From positions 1 to 64,000 of the forward strand of contig CBFDBU010000006.1 of NCBI GenBank assembly GCA_965603125.1: DNA of 64,000 bases. The letters are read 5' to 3'. The DNA comes from JAJRTA01 sp965603125 (GTDB taxonomy: Bacteria > Zixibacteria > MSB-5A5 > GN15 > FEB-12). The notes under the pieces are model-generated. The model saw nothing but the letters and a program-made list of their open reading frames with translations, made no database searches and was not told where the DNA came from. A program made the position numbers and the translations under genes. Positions 1 to 7,931 of the stretch are shown here, one piece after another. Each line of letters begins with the position of its first letter. Within the stretch, counting starts at the first letter, position 1.

Positions 1-17
1 ACCGAAAGAGACGCTGC

Positions 18-920
18 TTGAAAAAACAATTTACACAACTCTTGACAGGAACTCCTTCGTTGGTTGTGAGTTTGGGTCTGCTGTCATGCCAGCGACAATC
101 CCAGGATGAGATTTCAGCAGAAGCACCGGTCGTCGACAGCGTTGCCTCCGAAAATGGGGTGACTGTTTTCTATGAAACCCGTGGCGAGGGTGACAGAACA
201 CTGGTCCTCGTTCATGGCTGGTGTTGTGACCGCACTTATTGGCAGGCACAGGTAGATGAGTTCAGCAAAAAACACAGGGTGGTTGCAGTCGACCTGGCGG
301 GGCACGGCCGGTCAGGGCTTCAGCGGGAGGTCTGGACTATTGAGGCGTTTGGCGCCGATGTGGCGGCAGTGATTGAAAAACTGGATTTGAAGGACGCCAT
401 TCTGGTGGGCCACTCCATGGGAGGTCCGGTGATTATCGAAACCGCACGCCGACTTCCCGAAAGAGTGACGGCACTGGTGGGAGTCGATACGTATCATGAT
501 CTTGCGACCAGGCATACGGGAGAGGAGATGCGCGAGTTCCTGGCACCCTTCCGCACGGATTTCAAGGCGACCACCGATCAGTTTGTTCGGAGCATGTTTC
601 CCGTTGACGCCGACTCGTCATTGGTGGCCCGTGTGGCGCGCGATATGTCATCAGCCCCGGCGGATGTGGCAACCAGCGCGATGGAAGAAATGTGGAAATA
701 TGACTTGGTTGCGGCGCTCAAAGAAATGCGCCTGCCCATTCGATGCATAAACTCGGACAGGTATGCCATGCAGTTGGAGAGGAATCAGAGTGTTGCGGAG
801 TCCTTCGAGGTTCAATTCATGCCCGGCGTGGGTCATTTTGTCCAAATGGAAAACCCGGGTGAATTCAACCGTCTGCTGTACGAATGCCTGGATGAGTTCT
901 GGCCCAAGCAGACCGAGTGA
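18..920 (+). CDS. alpha/beta hydrolase, predicted lipoprotein
   Basis: This is a 300-residue alpha/beta-hydrolase-fold protein. The N-terminus is hydrophobic and ends in a lipobox-like LLSC with the lipidated Cys at about residue 24, so it is predicted to sit in the cell envelope. The oxyanion region LVHGW, the nucleophile elbow GHSMGG with Ser133, a candidate Asp247 and His273 in GVGHF form a complete catalytic triad. The start is a TTG, because no ATG lies before the signal sequence. The window begins just upstream, so an operon partner on the left cannot be excluded. The family includes esterases, lipases and C-C hydrolases, and the substrate cannot be told from sequence alone. Confidence 0.88.
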   Translation: MKKQFTQLLTGTPSLVVSLGLLSCQRQSQDEISAEAPVVDSVASENGVTVFYETRGEGDRTLVLVHGWCCDRTYWQAQVDEFSKKHRVVAVDLAGHGRSGLQREVWTIEAFGADVAAVIEKLDLKDAILVGHSMGGPVIIETARRLPERVTALVGVDTYHDLATRHTGEEMREFLAPFRTDFKATTDQFVRSMFPVDADSSLVARVARDMSSAPADVATSAMEEMWKYDLVAALKEMRLPIRCINSDRYAMQLERNQSVAESFEVQFMPGVGHFVQMENPGEFNRLLYECLDEFWPKQTE

Positions 921-1027
921 GGAACCTCTCGGCGGGACCAACAGGATTTACGGAGGTGGGACCTCTGCCGGAGACTACAGTCAGGTGAAACATCTTCCGG
1001 CTATTTCCCACCGCCTGCAGTGCGGTA

Positions 1028-1105
1028 GGTTCGCCATTGAGTGTCACCCTTCAACTCCGCTCAGGGTGACAGGGGTAAGATTGCCGCCGGTCACGAATTC
1101 CGTTG
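1028..1105. repeat. Intergenic hairpin repeat, copy 1
   Basis: A stretch of about 75 bases lies between the hydrolase and the next lipoprotein gene. It contains the perfect inverted repeat GTCACCCT / AGGGTGAC around a 12-base spacer. Flanking bases on both sides match copy 2 at 1913-1990, so the repeat unit is larger than the hairpin. It is likely a REP- or MITE-like non-coding element. Confidence 0.7.
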
Positions 1106-1175
1106 ACCGCGACTAAGCAGTGTGCCATCTTATGGCAAAGTGACCGGCACATCGACGAGACTTGGCGGAGATCAG

Positions 1176-1886
1176 ATGACATCATTCATGCGTATTTGCA
1201 GGGCTTGGCTTTGCATCGGGTTACCAGCAGCCGCGTTTATCCTCGGCTGCGCTACGCCGAAGGTGCTGTTGCGTTCCGAAGTTAGGGGATCCTATCAGCT
1301 TGACGCAGCCAGGACTGTGTACGTTGCAGCGCCGGATGATCCGGTGCTGGATTGGCGCCATATTTCCCCCAATGACTCGATCCTCATAAGATATACTCCG
1401 AAAAGCAGCGATGAACGAACTTTGACGACAATCGACGAGCTCGCATCACAACTCCGCTCAAGGGGGTTCATGCTAACAGATTCCCCTGAACGTGCTGACG
1501 TGGTGATCGAGATAAGCTTCGGCGGTGGCGCCAGCGATTCTCGGAAACGCTTTCTGATGGAGGCCATTCCCCGACCTCCTCTGGTCATTCGGTTTCCTCT
1601 CTACCGGATTCCAGCTGAGGGATCTGCTTTTTCGGTATCGATCTGGCCCACCGACCGCTGGCTCGACTTACCCTACCGTCTCAATGCGGCTTTGCGGGCG
1701 GTTAGGCAAGGCGACGCCTATCCGGACTCACTCAATCCTGTCTGGACAGCCAGGATTGATGCACCGCCTGAGTCGTTAGATTTCCATAGTCGCGTTCAGT
1801 TCTATGTCGAACTGCTGCTGTCCTCGTATGGCAAGACTGTAACGGAAGAACACTACATCCGCCTGGGACCACCACGCAAGAAGTGA
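1176..1886 (+). CDS. Uncharacterised lipoprotein
   Basis: This is a 236-residue protein with a signal peptide ending in a lipobox-like ILGC (Cys25), so it is predicted to be an envelope lipoprotein. The ATG at 1176 was chosen because a GGAG lies about 6 bases upstream and the signal peptide then begins directly; an in-frame ATG at 1122 would add an unlikely leader. The middle part resembles the DUF4136-type lipoproteins in layout (a conserved 'DW' near the start of the mature domain, then a helix and a strand reading ADVVIEISF), but this match is weak. It is flanked on both sides by the hairpin repeat. Function unknown. Confidence 0.8.
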   Translation: MTSFMRICRAWLCIGLPAAAFILGCATPKVLLRSEVRGSYQLDAARTVYVAAPDDPVLDWRHISPNDSILIRYTPKSSDERTLTTIDELASQLRSRGFMLTDSPERADVVIEISFGGGASDSRKRFLMEAIPRPPLVIRFPLYRIPAEGSAFSVSIWPTDRWLDLPYRLNAALRAVRQGDAYPDSLNPVWTARIDAPPESLDFHSRVQFYVELLLSSYGKTVTEEHYIRLGPPRKK

Positions 1887-1912
1887 ATGGCCCGAGGCGG
1901 GGCTGTGGGATC

Positions 1913-1990
1913 GGTTCGGCATTGAGTGTCACCATTCGACTGCGCTCAGGGTGACAGGGGGTGAGAATGCGGCGGTCGTGAACATCGAAT
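1913..1990. repeat. Intergenic hairpin repeat, copy 2
   Basis: This is the second copy of the element at 1028-1105, in the same orientation, directly after the lipoprotein gene. The hairpin arms are GTCACCAT / AGGGTGAC (one mismatch), and the flanks (GGTTCGGCATTGAGTGTCAC on the left, a GCGGCGGTC-type run on the right) match copy 1 closely. Confidence 0.7.
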
Positions 1991-2032
1991 GTCGCTGAAC
2001 GTTGACATATTATACTTTAGAGGCGCGGACAC

Positions 2033-2899
2033 ATGAGAAACGAGAAGAACGGTGTTAAGCGGTCAGGGCTTGACGAAGACACATACGCGCACAAGCTGTT
2101 CCTGTGCGATTTCCTAAGAGAGCCTATCATTCGTTCTGCGATGGACGCGTTGTCGCTCCCTTCGGGGAGTCGGGGGCTGGATGCCGGGTGCGGAATTGGT
2201 CGTCATACGTTGTGGTTGGCGGAGGCGGTGGGGGCGGACGGACACGTCACCGGCCTTGATCTGAAGGCCGAGCTTCTGGATCACGCCGGGAAAACGGCGG
2301 AGAAGTCGGGCCTGCCGGACCGGGTTTCTTTCCGGCAAGGAGATATCGCCAGGCTTCCTTTCGATGACAATACGTTTGACTGGGTATGGAGTGCGGACTG
2401 CGCCGGCTATCCCGCTGTCGGACCACAGCCGGTAGTGCAAGAACTGGCGCGAGTGGTAAAGCCCGGCGGCTGTGTGGCCATTCTGGCCTGGTCGTCTCAA
2501 CAACTGCTTCCCGGATATCCGTCTCTGGAGGCCCGCCTTAATGCGCCCTGCTCCGCAATTGCGCCATTCGTCAAGGGGAAACCACCTGATTCGCATTTTC
2601 TGCGCGCGCTGGGCTGGTTTCGTGACGCCGGCCTGGAGAAACTCTCAGGCCGCACCTTTGTCGGTGATGTGCAAGCCCCGCTGAGCGATCATGTCCGCAG
2701 CGCCCTCGTGCTATTCTTTGAGATGCTCTGGGACGAGGCGCGATCAGCGGTCACGCCCCAGGATTGGGCGGAATACGAGCGTCTCTGCAGGCCGGAGTCG
2801 CCGGATTTCATTCTCAATCTCCCTGATTACTATGCTTTTTTCACCTATACGATGTTCCGCGGCGCCGTAACCTGCGGTCACGAGTCCCCACGATCATGA
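2033..2899 (+). CDS. Class I SAM-dependent methyltransferase
   Basis: This 288-residue protein has the Rossmann-type methyltransferase core. SAM-binding motif I is LDAGCGIGRHTLWLAEA near residue 50, followed by an acidic VTGLDL loop, a QGDIARLPF motif and a DWVWSADC motif IV. The pattern is that of the UbiE/Methyltransf_11 group, which methylates small molecules such as quinones or lipids. The gene overlaps the following Nudix gene by four bases (ATGA), so the two are translationally coupled. The substrate is not evident. Confidence 0.88.
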   Translation: MRNEKNGVKRSGLDEDTYAHKLFLCDFLREPIIRSAMDALSLPSGSRGLDAGCGIGRHTLWLAEAVGADGHVTGLDLKAELLDHAGKTAEKSGLPDRVSFRQGDIARLPFDDNTFDWVWSADCAGYPAVGPQPVVQELARVVKPGGCVAILAWSSQQLLPGYPSLEARLNAPCSAIAPFVKGKPPDSHFLRALGWFRDAGLEKLSGRTFVGDVQAPLSDHVRSALVLFFEMLWDEARSAVTPQDWAEYERLCRPESPDFILNLPDYYAFFTYTMFRGAVTCGHESPRS

Positions 2900-3366
2900 G
2901 ACAGCCGATCCAAGTTGCCATATACTGTGTGCGCATGAATGGCGCTGATTGGGAGTACCTGCTGCTGCGCCGCATTCCATCGGGCGGGGCCTACTGGCAG
3001 GGGGTGACGGGAGGCGTCGAAGGGGATGAAGACTGCCTCGCGGCGGCCAAAAGGGAGTTTGAGGAAGAGACCGGGTTTGTCCCTGTCAGTATCGAACGAA
3101 TGGCGTACTCATACTCCTTCCCGGTTGAACCGGAGATGCGAAGACTCTACCAAGAGCCGGTTGATCTGATTGCGGAAATCGTTTTCCTGGCCCGAGTGGA
3201 AGCCGGGCGGGAGCCGAAACTGGACGCCGGGGAGCACGACGCCTGGCAATGGTGCGCTTATGAAACGGCGTTGGAGATGCTTTACTGGCCCGGCAACAGG
3301 GAATCGCTGAAACACTGCGAAAGGCATTTACGATCCGACGGTGGAACCGCACCCGCCGGGGAATAG
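2896..3366 (+). CDS. NUDIX hydrolase
   Basis: This is a 156-residue protein with a full Nudix box at about residues 38-61 (GGVEGDEDCLAAAKREFEEE followed by TGF). The box binds the metal ion and hydrolyses a nucleoside diphosphate linked to another group. Size and layout fit the small (d)NTP or dihydroneopterin-triphosphate pyrophosphatase group. It starts inside the stop codon of the methyltransferase (ATGA), so the pair is probably co-expressed. The substrate cannot be read from the sequence. Confidence 0.88.
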   Translation: MRQPIQVAIYCVRMNGADWEYLLLRRIPSGGAYWQGVTGGVEGDEDCLAAAKREFEEETGFVPVSIERMAYSYSFPVEPEMRRLYQEPVDLIAEIVFLARVEAGREPKLDAGEHDAWQWCAYETALEMLYWPGNRESLKHCERHLRSDGGTAPAGE

Positions 3367-3394
3367 CCAGGGTAAAAAACACCCCCAAACGAGT

Positions 3395-3480
3395 TTGAGA
3401 GTACCACCCTTTGGCTGCACACATGACGTGGTGGGATTCTCAGGGTGACAGGGGGTGTGATTGGCGCGATCGCGGGGCGA
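3395..3480. repeat. Intergenic hairpin repeat, degenerate copy 3
   Basis: The right half (CTCAGGGTGACAGGGGGTG) is identical to copy 2, while the left arm is diverged (GTACCACCCT). A further weak left-arm fragment is visible near 4552-4580. Confidence 0.5.
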
Positions 3481-3532
3481 CCCCTTTTGTCCACACCGCC
3501 GGTGCGCTTTCCGACGAAAAAAAATCGTGCTT

Positions 3533-3562
3533 TTGAATATCAGGGCACGTATCATGTACTAT
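3533..3562 (+). promoter_or_regulatory. Possible sigma-70 promoter for the Yip1-like gene
   Basis: TTGAAT, an 18-base spacer and TACTAT lie about 100 bases before the gene. Both hexamers match the consensus at four of six positions. This is a weak call made by eye. Confidence 0.3.
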
Positions 3563-3660
3563 TACTGTGACAGCAAATCGTGAGTTTGGAAATCAACTAA
3601 CAAGTGTGCGTTAACGCCGTTCAACAATCTGAGCAGGCGGCAGCACGGAGGTAAGTCAGG

Positions 3661-4416
3661 ATGGAACCCAATCAACAACCAGAGCCCGAGAGCATCGAAA
3701 TGACAGCCGGGGCCGAGAGAAGCATCTGGAGCATAATGATCGGCGTATTCACCGCGCCTTCGCAGGCGTTTTCAGATTTCAAGAGCAGGCCGAGCTTTCT
3801 CATACCGCTGATCGTCTTGATTGTCCTTGCCGGGCTCGCGGCCGGACTAACGGCCCAATACGGCGCCATGGTGCAGTACGAAATGCTCAAGGACTCCACG
3901 GTCCTTCCACCGCAGGCCCTGGAGCAGATGAGGCAGGACGCGCTGGAGACCAATCCGCTTTATAGCGCCCTGATAGCCACGATACCAATTGTAATCGTCT
4001 TCATGCTGACTGCGCTGCTGGCCCTGTTCCTGGGCAAGGTAGTCTATGGGGGGAAGGCGGAGTTCAAATCGGTGTGGGCGGTCACCCTGCTGGGCGGCTT
4101 GATTTCAATGGTGGGCGGGCTGCTGCGCGTACCGCTTATCCTCGCCAAGGAGAGCGCCCTCGTGTCGTTCGGGCTGGCGGCTTTTCTCCCCGGCAGGGAT
4201 TTTTCCTCAATCCTGTTTTCGTTCCTGTTCTATCTGGACGCGTTTGCCGTCTGGAGCATTATCGTCACCGGAATCGGTTACGGGATCATATTCGGCATTA
4301 CCCGGGGGAAAGGCATGGCCATCTCGGTGATCACAAGTGTGCTGTTTATCGTGATTATGATTGCGCTCACTTGTGTCGGGCTGGGCTTTGCCGGAGTAGA
4401 TATTACATTCGTGTAG
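3661..4416 (+). CDS. Yip1-family integral membrane protein
   Basis: This is a 251-residue membrane protein. A polar N-terminus leads into the motif GVFTAPSQAFSDF..RPSFLIPL, which is typical of bacterial Yip1-domain proteins, followed by about five hydrophobic segments. A GGAGG-like site precedes the ATG at 3661. The bacterial role of this family is not established; in eukaryotes the domain is linked to membrane trafficking. It stands alone between an intergenic repeat and the secreted protease. Confidence 0.8.
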   Translation: MEPNQQPEPESIEMTAGAERSIWSIMIGVFTAPSQAFSDFKSRPSFLIPLIVLIVLAGLAAGLTAQYGAMVQYEMLKDSTVLPPQALEQMRQDALETNPLYSALIATIPIVIVFMLTALLALFLGKVVYGGKAEFKSVWAVTLLGGLISMVGGLLRVPLILAKESALVSFGLAAFLPGRDFSSILFSFLFYLDAFAVWSIIVTGIGYGIIFGITRGKGMAISVITSVLFIVIMIALTCVGLGFAGVDITFV

Positions 4417-4617
4417 GCGCTGTGGGCCTGTTGATGTCGGTCGTCATTGTTCTAAGCAGGGCGCCGCGCCGGGATATGTCAGATATCTGATTCTTGCTGC
4501 GATGCGCGCACGAACCGTCATCTGAGTCGGCAGCAATGCCGGCTTGACCGCGGGAGTATCACCCTTTCGGTTACACCCCGTCTGACGCAATTTGTGCGTT
4601 TCCGGCCAAACATTGTC

Positions 4618-4646
4618 TTGGAAAAACAGGCATTAATAGATATATT
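4618..4646 (+). promoter_or_regulatory. Sigma-70-type promoter of the papain-like protease gene
   Basis: TTGGAA and TATATT are separated by exactly 17 bases in an AT-rich stretch. The predicted start of transcription is near 4653, giving a leader of about 50 bases before the GGAGG and ATG at 4704. Confidence 0.55.
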
Positions 4647-4703
4647 ATAACGATAAAACAGTTACCTGCTCAATGCTCATACCTGCTCTGATTGGAGGAA
4701 TCT

Positions 4704-6947
4704 ATGCGTAAGCGACCAGTGATGTTGCCCCTTGTCTGCGTGATCGCCATGTTTATAATGGCGCCAGGCGTCACGCCGGCGGATCCGCCAAGTTCCTTTG
4801 ACCTTCGAAATGTCGGCGGCCAGAATTATGTGTCATCGGTCAAGAGCCAGATCGACGGCACCTGCTGGACACACGGCGCAATGGCGGCTATGGAGGGCAA
4901 CCTGCTGATGACCGGTAACTGGGCTGCCGCCGGTGAGACCGGCGAGCCCAACCTGGCGGAATACCACCTGGACTGGTGGAACGGTTTCAATGAGCACAAC
5001 AACGATGACATCTTCCCGCCCACCGGAGAGGGGCTGGTTGTGCACCAGGGTGGTGATTACATGGTAACGGCGGCCTATCTTTCACGTGGCGAGGGAGCGG
5101 TGCGCGATGAAGACGGCCAGTCGCATACGCCCGCGCCGTCACGGTCTGAACCCGACTGGCACTGGTACTACCCCAGGGATATCGAGTGGTACGTGGCGGG
5201 AGCCGACCTGAGCAATATCAACACGATCAAGGAAAAGATCATGACGGAAGGCGCCTTGGGGACGTGCATGTGCTACAGCGGTTCTTTCATGGACGGCTGT
5301 ACACACTACCAGCCACCGAGCAGCAGCTATGAACCCAACCACGCTATTGCCATTATCGGCTGGGACGATAATCGCAGCACGCATGCACCGCAACCGGGCG
5401 CCTGGTTGTGCAAGAACAGTTGGGGGCCCTGGTGCTACAGCGGCTACTTCTGGATCTCCTACTACGACAAGCACTGCTGCCAACACCCGGAAATGGGCGC
5501 CATCTCTTTCCAGGATGTTGAACCGCTGGCCTACGACCGCATCTACTATCATGATTATCACGGCTGGCGGGACACGAAAACGGGCATCACGGAAGCCTTC
5601 AATGCCTTCACGGCTGTCGGCGGCGAACTCCTCCACGCCGCGAGCTTCTACACCGCCGCTGATAACGTGAATTACACGTTGACTATCTACGACACCTTCG
5701 AAGCCGGAGAGCTTTCGGGCGTCCTGGCCACCAAGTCGGGGACAATCGAGTACAGAGGCTATCACACCATCGACCTCGACATGCCCATCGCCATCAATGG
5801 CAAGTTCTACATTTACGTGAGCCTCTCGGACAGCGGTCATGCTTTTGACCGGACCTCGGATATCCCGGTGTTGCTGGGCGCCGACTATCGAGTCATGGTG
5901 CGGTCGGCTTCGCACCCCGGCGAGAGCTTCTATCGCGAGGCGGGCGACTGGCTCGATCTGTACCATGACAACCCCACTGCCAACTTCTGCATCAAGGCGC
6001 TGACCGAGGTCATGGTCTCTTTCTACCCCGATACAACATGGGGCTGGATACCGCTGGAGGTCAATTTCGAGGCGTCGTCCAAGCTGAGCGTTGACTCCTG
6101 GACCTGGAGCTTCGGCGACGGCGATTCGGCCTTTGACCAGTCGGTATCCCATACTTACACGGAAAGGGGTCTTTATGACGTTACCGTTCGGGTTGCATCC
6201 GGTAGCGACCAGTTTGACGCTACCACCTTCGGCTGCATCGGAGTCCTAGCCGACACCATGTATGCCAACCACCCCCACACTGAGGATCCCGGCTCGGACG
6301 TAGAAGTGGTGATCTTCGGAAGCAATACCATCTACTTGAATGAGATATGGGTTCCCGTTGTGTATGCGGGCGATCTTGATCTGGAATATGACTCCTTCTC
6401 GACCGCCGGTTGCCGCACGGAGTACTTCGAAGAGAAGACGCTTTCCCAGTATATCCCGACCAGCAAGAAACTGTATATCAGGCTGGAGGCGTCCCCGTTC
6501 CATACTTCTCCCGATCTCGAACCCGGTTTCGGCCCTATTCTAAAGGTCTACTTCCACACCGACGGCACTCCGGTTCTTGGCCAGGAGACGCCGATTGCCG
6601 TCAACGGGTACCTGTCAGGGTTCAACGAGCGCCTGCCCACCTTCTCCGGTGACATGGCCGCTTACACGACCGAGGCCGTGGACGGTTCGGTTACGTACGG
6701 AAGCAGTTGCTGCCAGGGCTTCAGGGGGAACATCGACAACAGTCCCGATGATGTGATCGATATCTCCGATCTGGTTTACCTGGTGAATTATATGTTCCAG
6801 CAGGGCCCGGAGCCGTCCTGTATGCTTGAGGCGGATGTCAATGCCAGCGGCTCGGACTTGATCGCGATCGATGACCTGGTCTACCTGATAGACTACATGT
6901 TCAACAGCGGCCCCGAACCGCCCGACTGCTGGTGGATTAACAAGTAG
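4704..6947 (+). CDS. Secreted papain-like (C1A) protease with PKD and dockerin-like domains
   Basis: This 747-residue secreted protein starts at the ATG at 4704, eight bases after a GGAGG. An in-frame TTG at 4692 overlaps that site and is rejected. After a signal peptide (about residues 1-27) comes a C1A peptidase domain with the catalytic Cys54 in GTCWTHGAMAAMEG, His213 in NHAIAIIGWDD and Asn238 in CKNSWGPW. A lectin-like stretch follows (about 270-440), then a PKD domain (about 455-525, SWTWSFGDGDSAF). A cohesin-like beta region comes next, and two dockerin-type EF-hand repeats end the protein (DDVIDISDLVYLVNYMF and SDLIAIDDLVYLIDYMF). The gene has its own promoter and a strong terminator. 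The role is probably extracellular protein degradation, with calcium-dependent assembly or anchoring through the C-terminus. Confidence 0.92.
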   Translation: MRKRPVMLPLVCVIAMFIMAPGVTPADPPSSFDLRNVGGQNYVSSVKSQIDGTCWTHGAMAAMEGNLLMTGNWAAAGETGEPNLAEYHLDWWNGFNEHNNDDIFPPTGEGLVVHQGGDYMVTAAYLSRGEGAVRDEDGQSHTPAPSRSEPDWHWYYPRDIEWYVAGADLSNINTIKEKIMTEGALGTCMCYSGSFMDGCTHYQPPSSSYEPNHAIAIIGWDDNRSTHAPQPGAWLCKNSWGPWCYSGYFWISYYDKHCCQHPEMGAISFQDVEPLAYDRIYYHDYHGWRDTKTGITEAFNAFTAVGGELLHAASFYTAADNVNYTLTIYDTFEAGELSGVLATKSGTIEYRGYHTIDLDMPIAINGKFYIYVSLSDSGHAFDRTSDIPVLLGADYRVMVRSASHPGESFYREAGDWLDLYHDNPTANFCIKALTEVMVSFYPDTTWGWIPLEVNFEASSKLSVDSWTWSFGDGDSAFDQSVSHTYTERGLYDVTVRVASGSDQFDATTFGCIGVLADTMYANHPHTEDPGSDVEVVIFGSNTIYLNEIWVPVVYAGDLDLEYDSFSTAGCRTEYFEEKTLSQYIPTSKKLYIRLEASPFHTSPDLEPGFGPILKVYFHTDGTPVLGQETPIAVNGYLSGFNERLPTFSGDMAAYTTEAVDGSVTYGSSCCQGFRGNIDNSPDDVIDISDLVYLVNYMFQQGPEPSCMLEADVNASGSDLIAIDDLVYLIDYMFNSGPEPPDCWWINK

Positions 6948-6978
6948 CGGTGCTGAGCAATCCGGTGTGCAAGTTTGT

Positions 6979-7002
6979 GAGCGGAGGAGATCTCCTCCGC
7001 TC
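6979..7002. terminator. Bidirectional intrinsic terminator
   Basis: A perfect 24-base palindrome (two arms of GAGCGGAGGAGA type) is followed on the plus strand by TCTTTG. It lies between the protease gene and the convergent mutM, so it can serve both. Confidence 0.75.
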
Positions 7003-7035
7003 TCTTTGTATCCTGCAGTCGGTCGACGCTGTCCG

Positions 7036-7896
7036 TCAGAGCCTCTGACAGCGAGGGCAGTAGTGGGCCGAGCGGGAACCGATTCTCTCCCTCACGATCC
7101 TGCGGCCACAGAACTGACAGAGGCTACCCTCGCTGCCGTATGCTTTTAAGTACTTTTGAAAGGACCCGGGCCGACTGTTAACCCCCGCGTAGCTGTCGAC
7201 TGACGTGCCCATCAGACGGATCGCCTTCCTGAGAATCCTCCGGATACAGTGATGGAGCTCTCCGAGTTTCCTTCCCGAGAGTGAAGAAGTCAGCCTTCGC
7301 GGATGAATACGGGCGCAGTACAGGGCCTCGTCAGCGTATATGTTGCCCAGGCCGGCAAGGAAGGTCTGGTCAAGCAGAGCGGGTTTGATCATCCGCCGGC
7401 TGCCCCGGCACAGACTGACGAAGTCAGAGCGCGTGATTTCCAGCGGTTCCGGCCCCAGGTCGGAAAGCCCGGGCTGGCGCCATAGTTCGCCGTCCGGAAA
7501 CAGGCGAAGCCTACCGAAGCGGCGGTAGTCGTTGAACCGAAGATGCCGGGAGCGAGACTCGCTTCTCCGCGTCAAGGTTGACTTGAAATCGACAACGACG
7601 AGGTCGTGTTTATCCGGCGGGTCCGACACCGGCACCCAGGAGAGACGGCCGGTCATTTTCAGGTGAACCCAGAGGGTCAGTCGGCCGGTCAGGCTGATCA
7701 GTATGTTCTTGCCACGCCTCGTGACGTGCAGAATCTTTTTCCCCGACAGGACTGATGCGAAGCTTCGTCTTCCAAGAGCATCACCGACTTCTGTCAGGCC
7801 GGGTGGCGCCGTCACACGGACGCGGGCGATTGTCTTCCCGACGACCGTCGCCGTCAAACCCCTCACAATCGTTTCGACTTCCGGCAACTCCGGCAT
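7036..7896 (-). CDS. mutM: Formamidopyrimidine-DNA glycosylase (Fpg/MutM)
   Basis: This is a 286-residue DNA repair enzyme that removes 8-oxoguanine and ring-opened purines and cuts the abasic site. The N-terminus MPELPEVETIVRGL supplies the catalytic Pro2 and Glu3. The helix-two-turn-helix region includes LLDQTFLAGLGNIYADE, and the C-terminal zinc finger has four cysteines (CQFC...CPRC). Length and motif order are normal for the family. It is followed on the same strand by nothing closer than the terminator, and its upstream neighbour, the symporter gene, is 35 bases away on the same strand. Confidence 0.97.
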   Translation of the reverse strand: MPELPEVETIVRGLTATVVGKTIARVRVTAPPGLTEVGDALGRRSFASVLSGKKILHVTRRGKNILISLTGRLTLWVHLKMTGRLSWVPVSDPPDKHDLVVVDFKSTLTRRSESRSRHLRFNDYRRFGRLRLFPDGELWRQPGLSDLGPEPLEITRSDFVSLCRGSRRMIKPALLDQTFLAGLGNIYADEALYCARIHPRRLTSSLSGRKLGELHHCIRRILRKAIRLMGTSVDSYAGVNSRPGSFQKYLKAYGSEGSLCQFCGRRIVRERIGSRSAHYCPRCQRL

Positions 7897-7931
7897 GATA
7901 TCGTTGTCCGCTGCTTACCAGAACGGGAGAT

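Noticed and set aside
5139..6152. Long minus-strand frame of 337 residues
   Set aside because: It is antisense to the papain-like protease gene, has no ribosome binding site and no known family; it is a shadow frame of a GC-rich gene.
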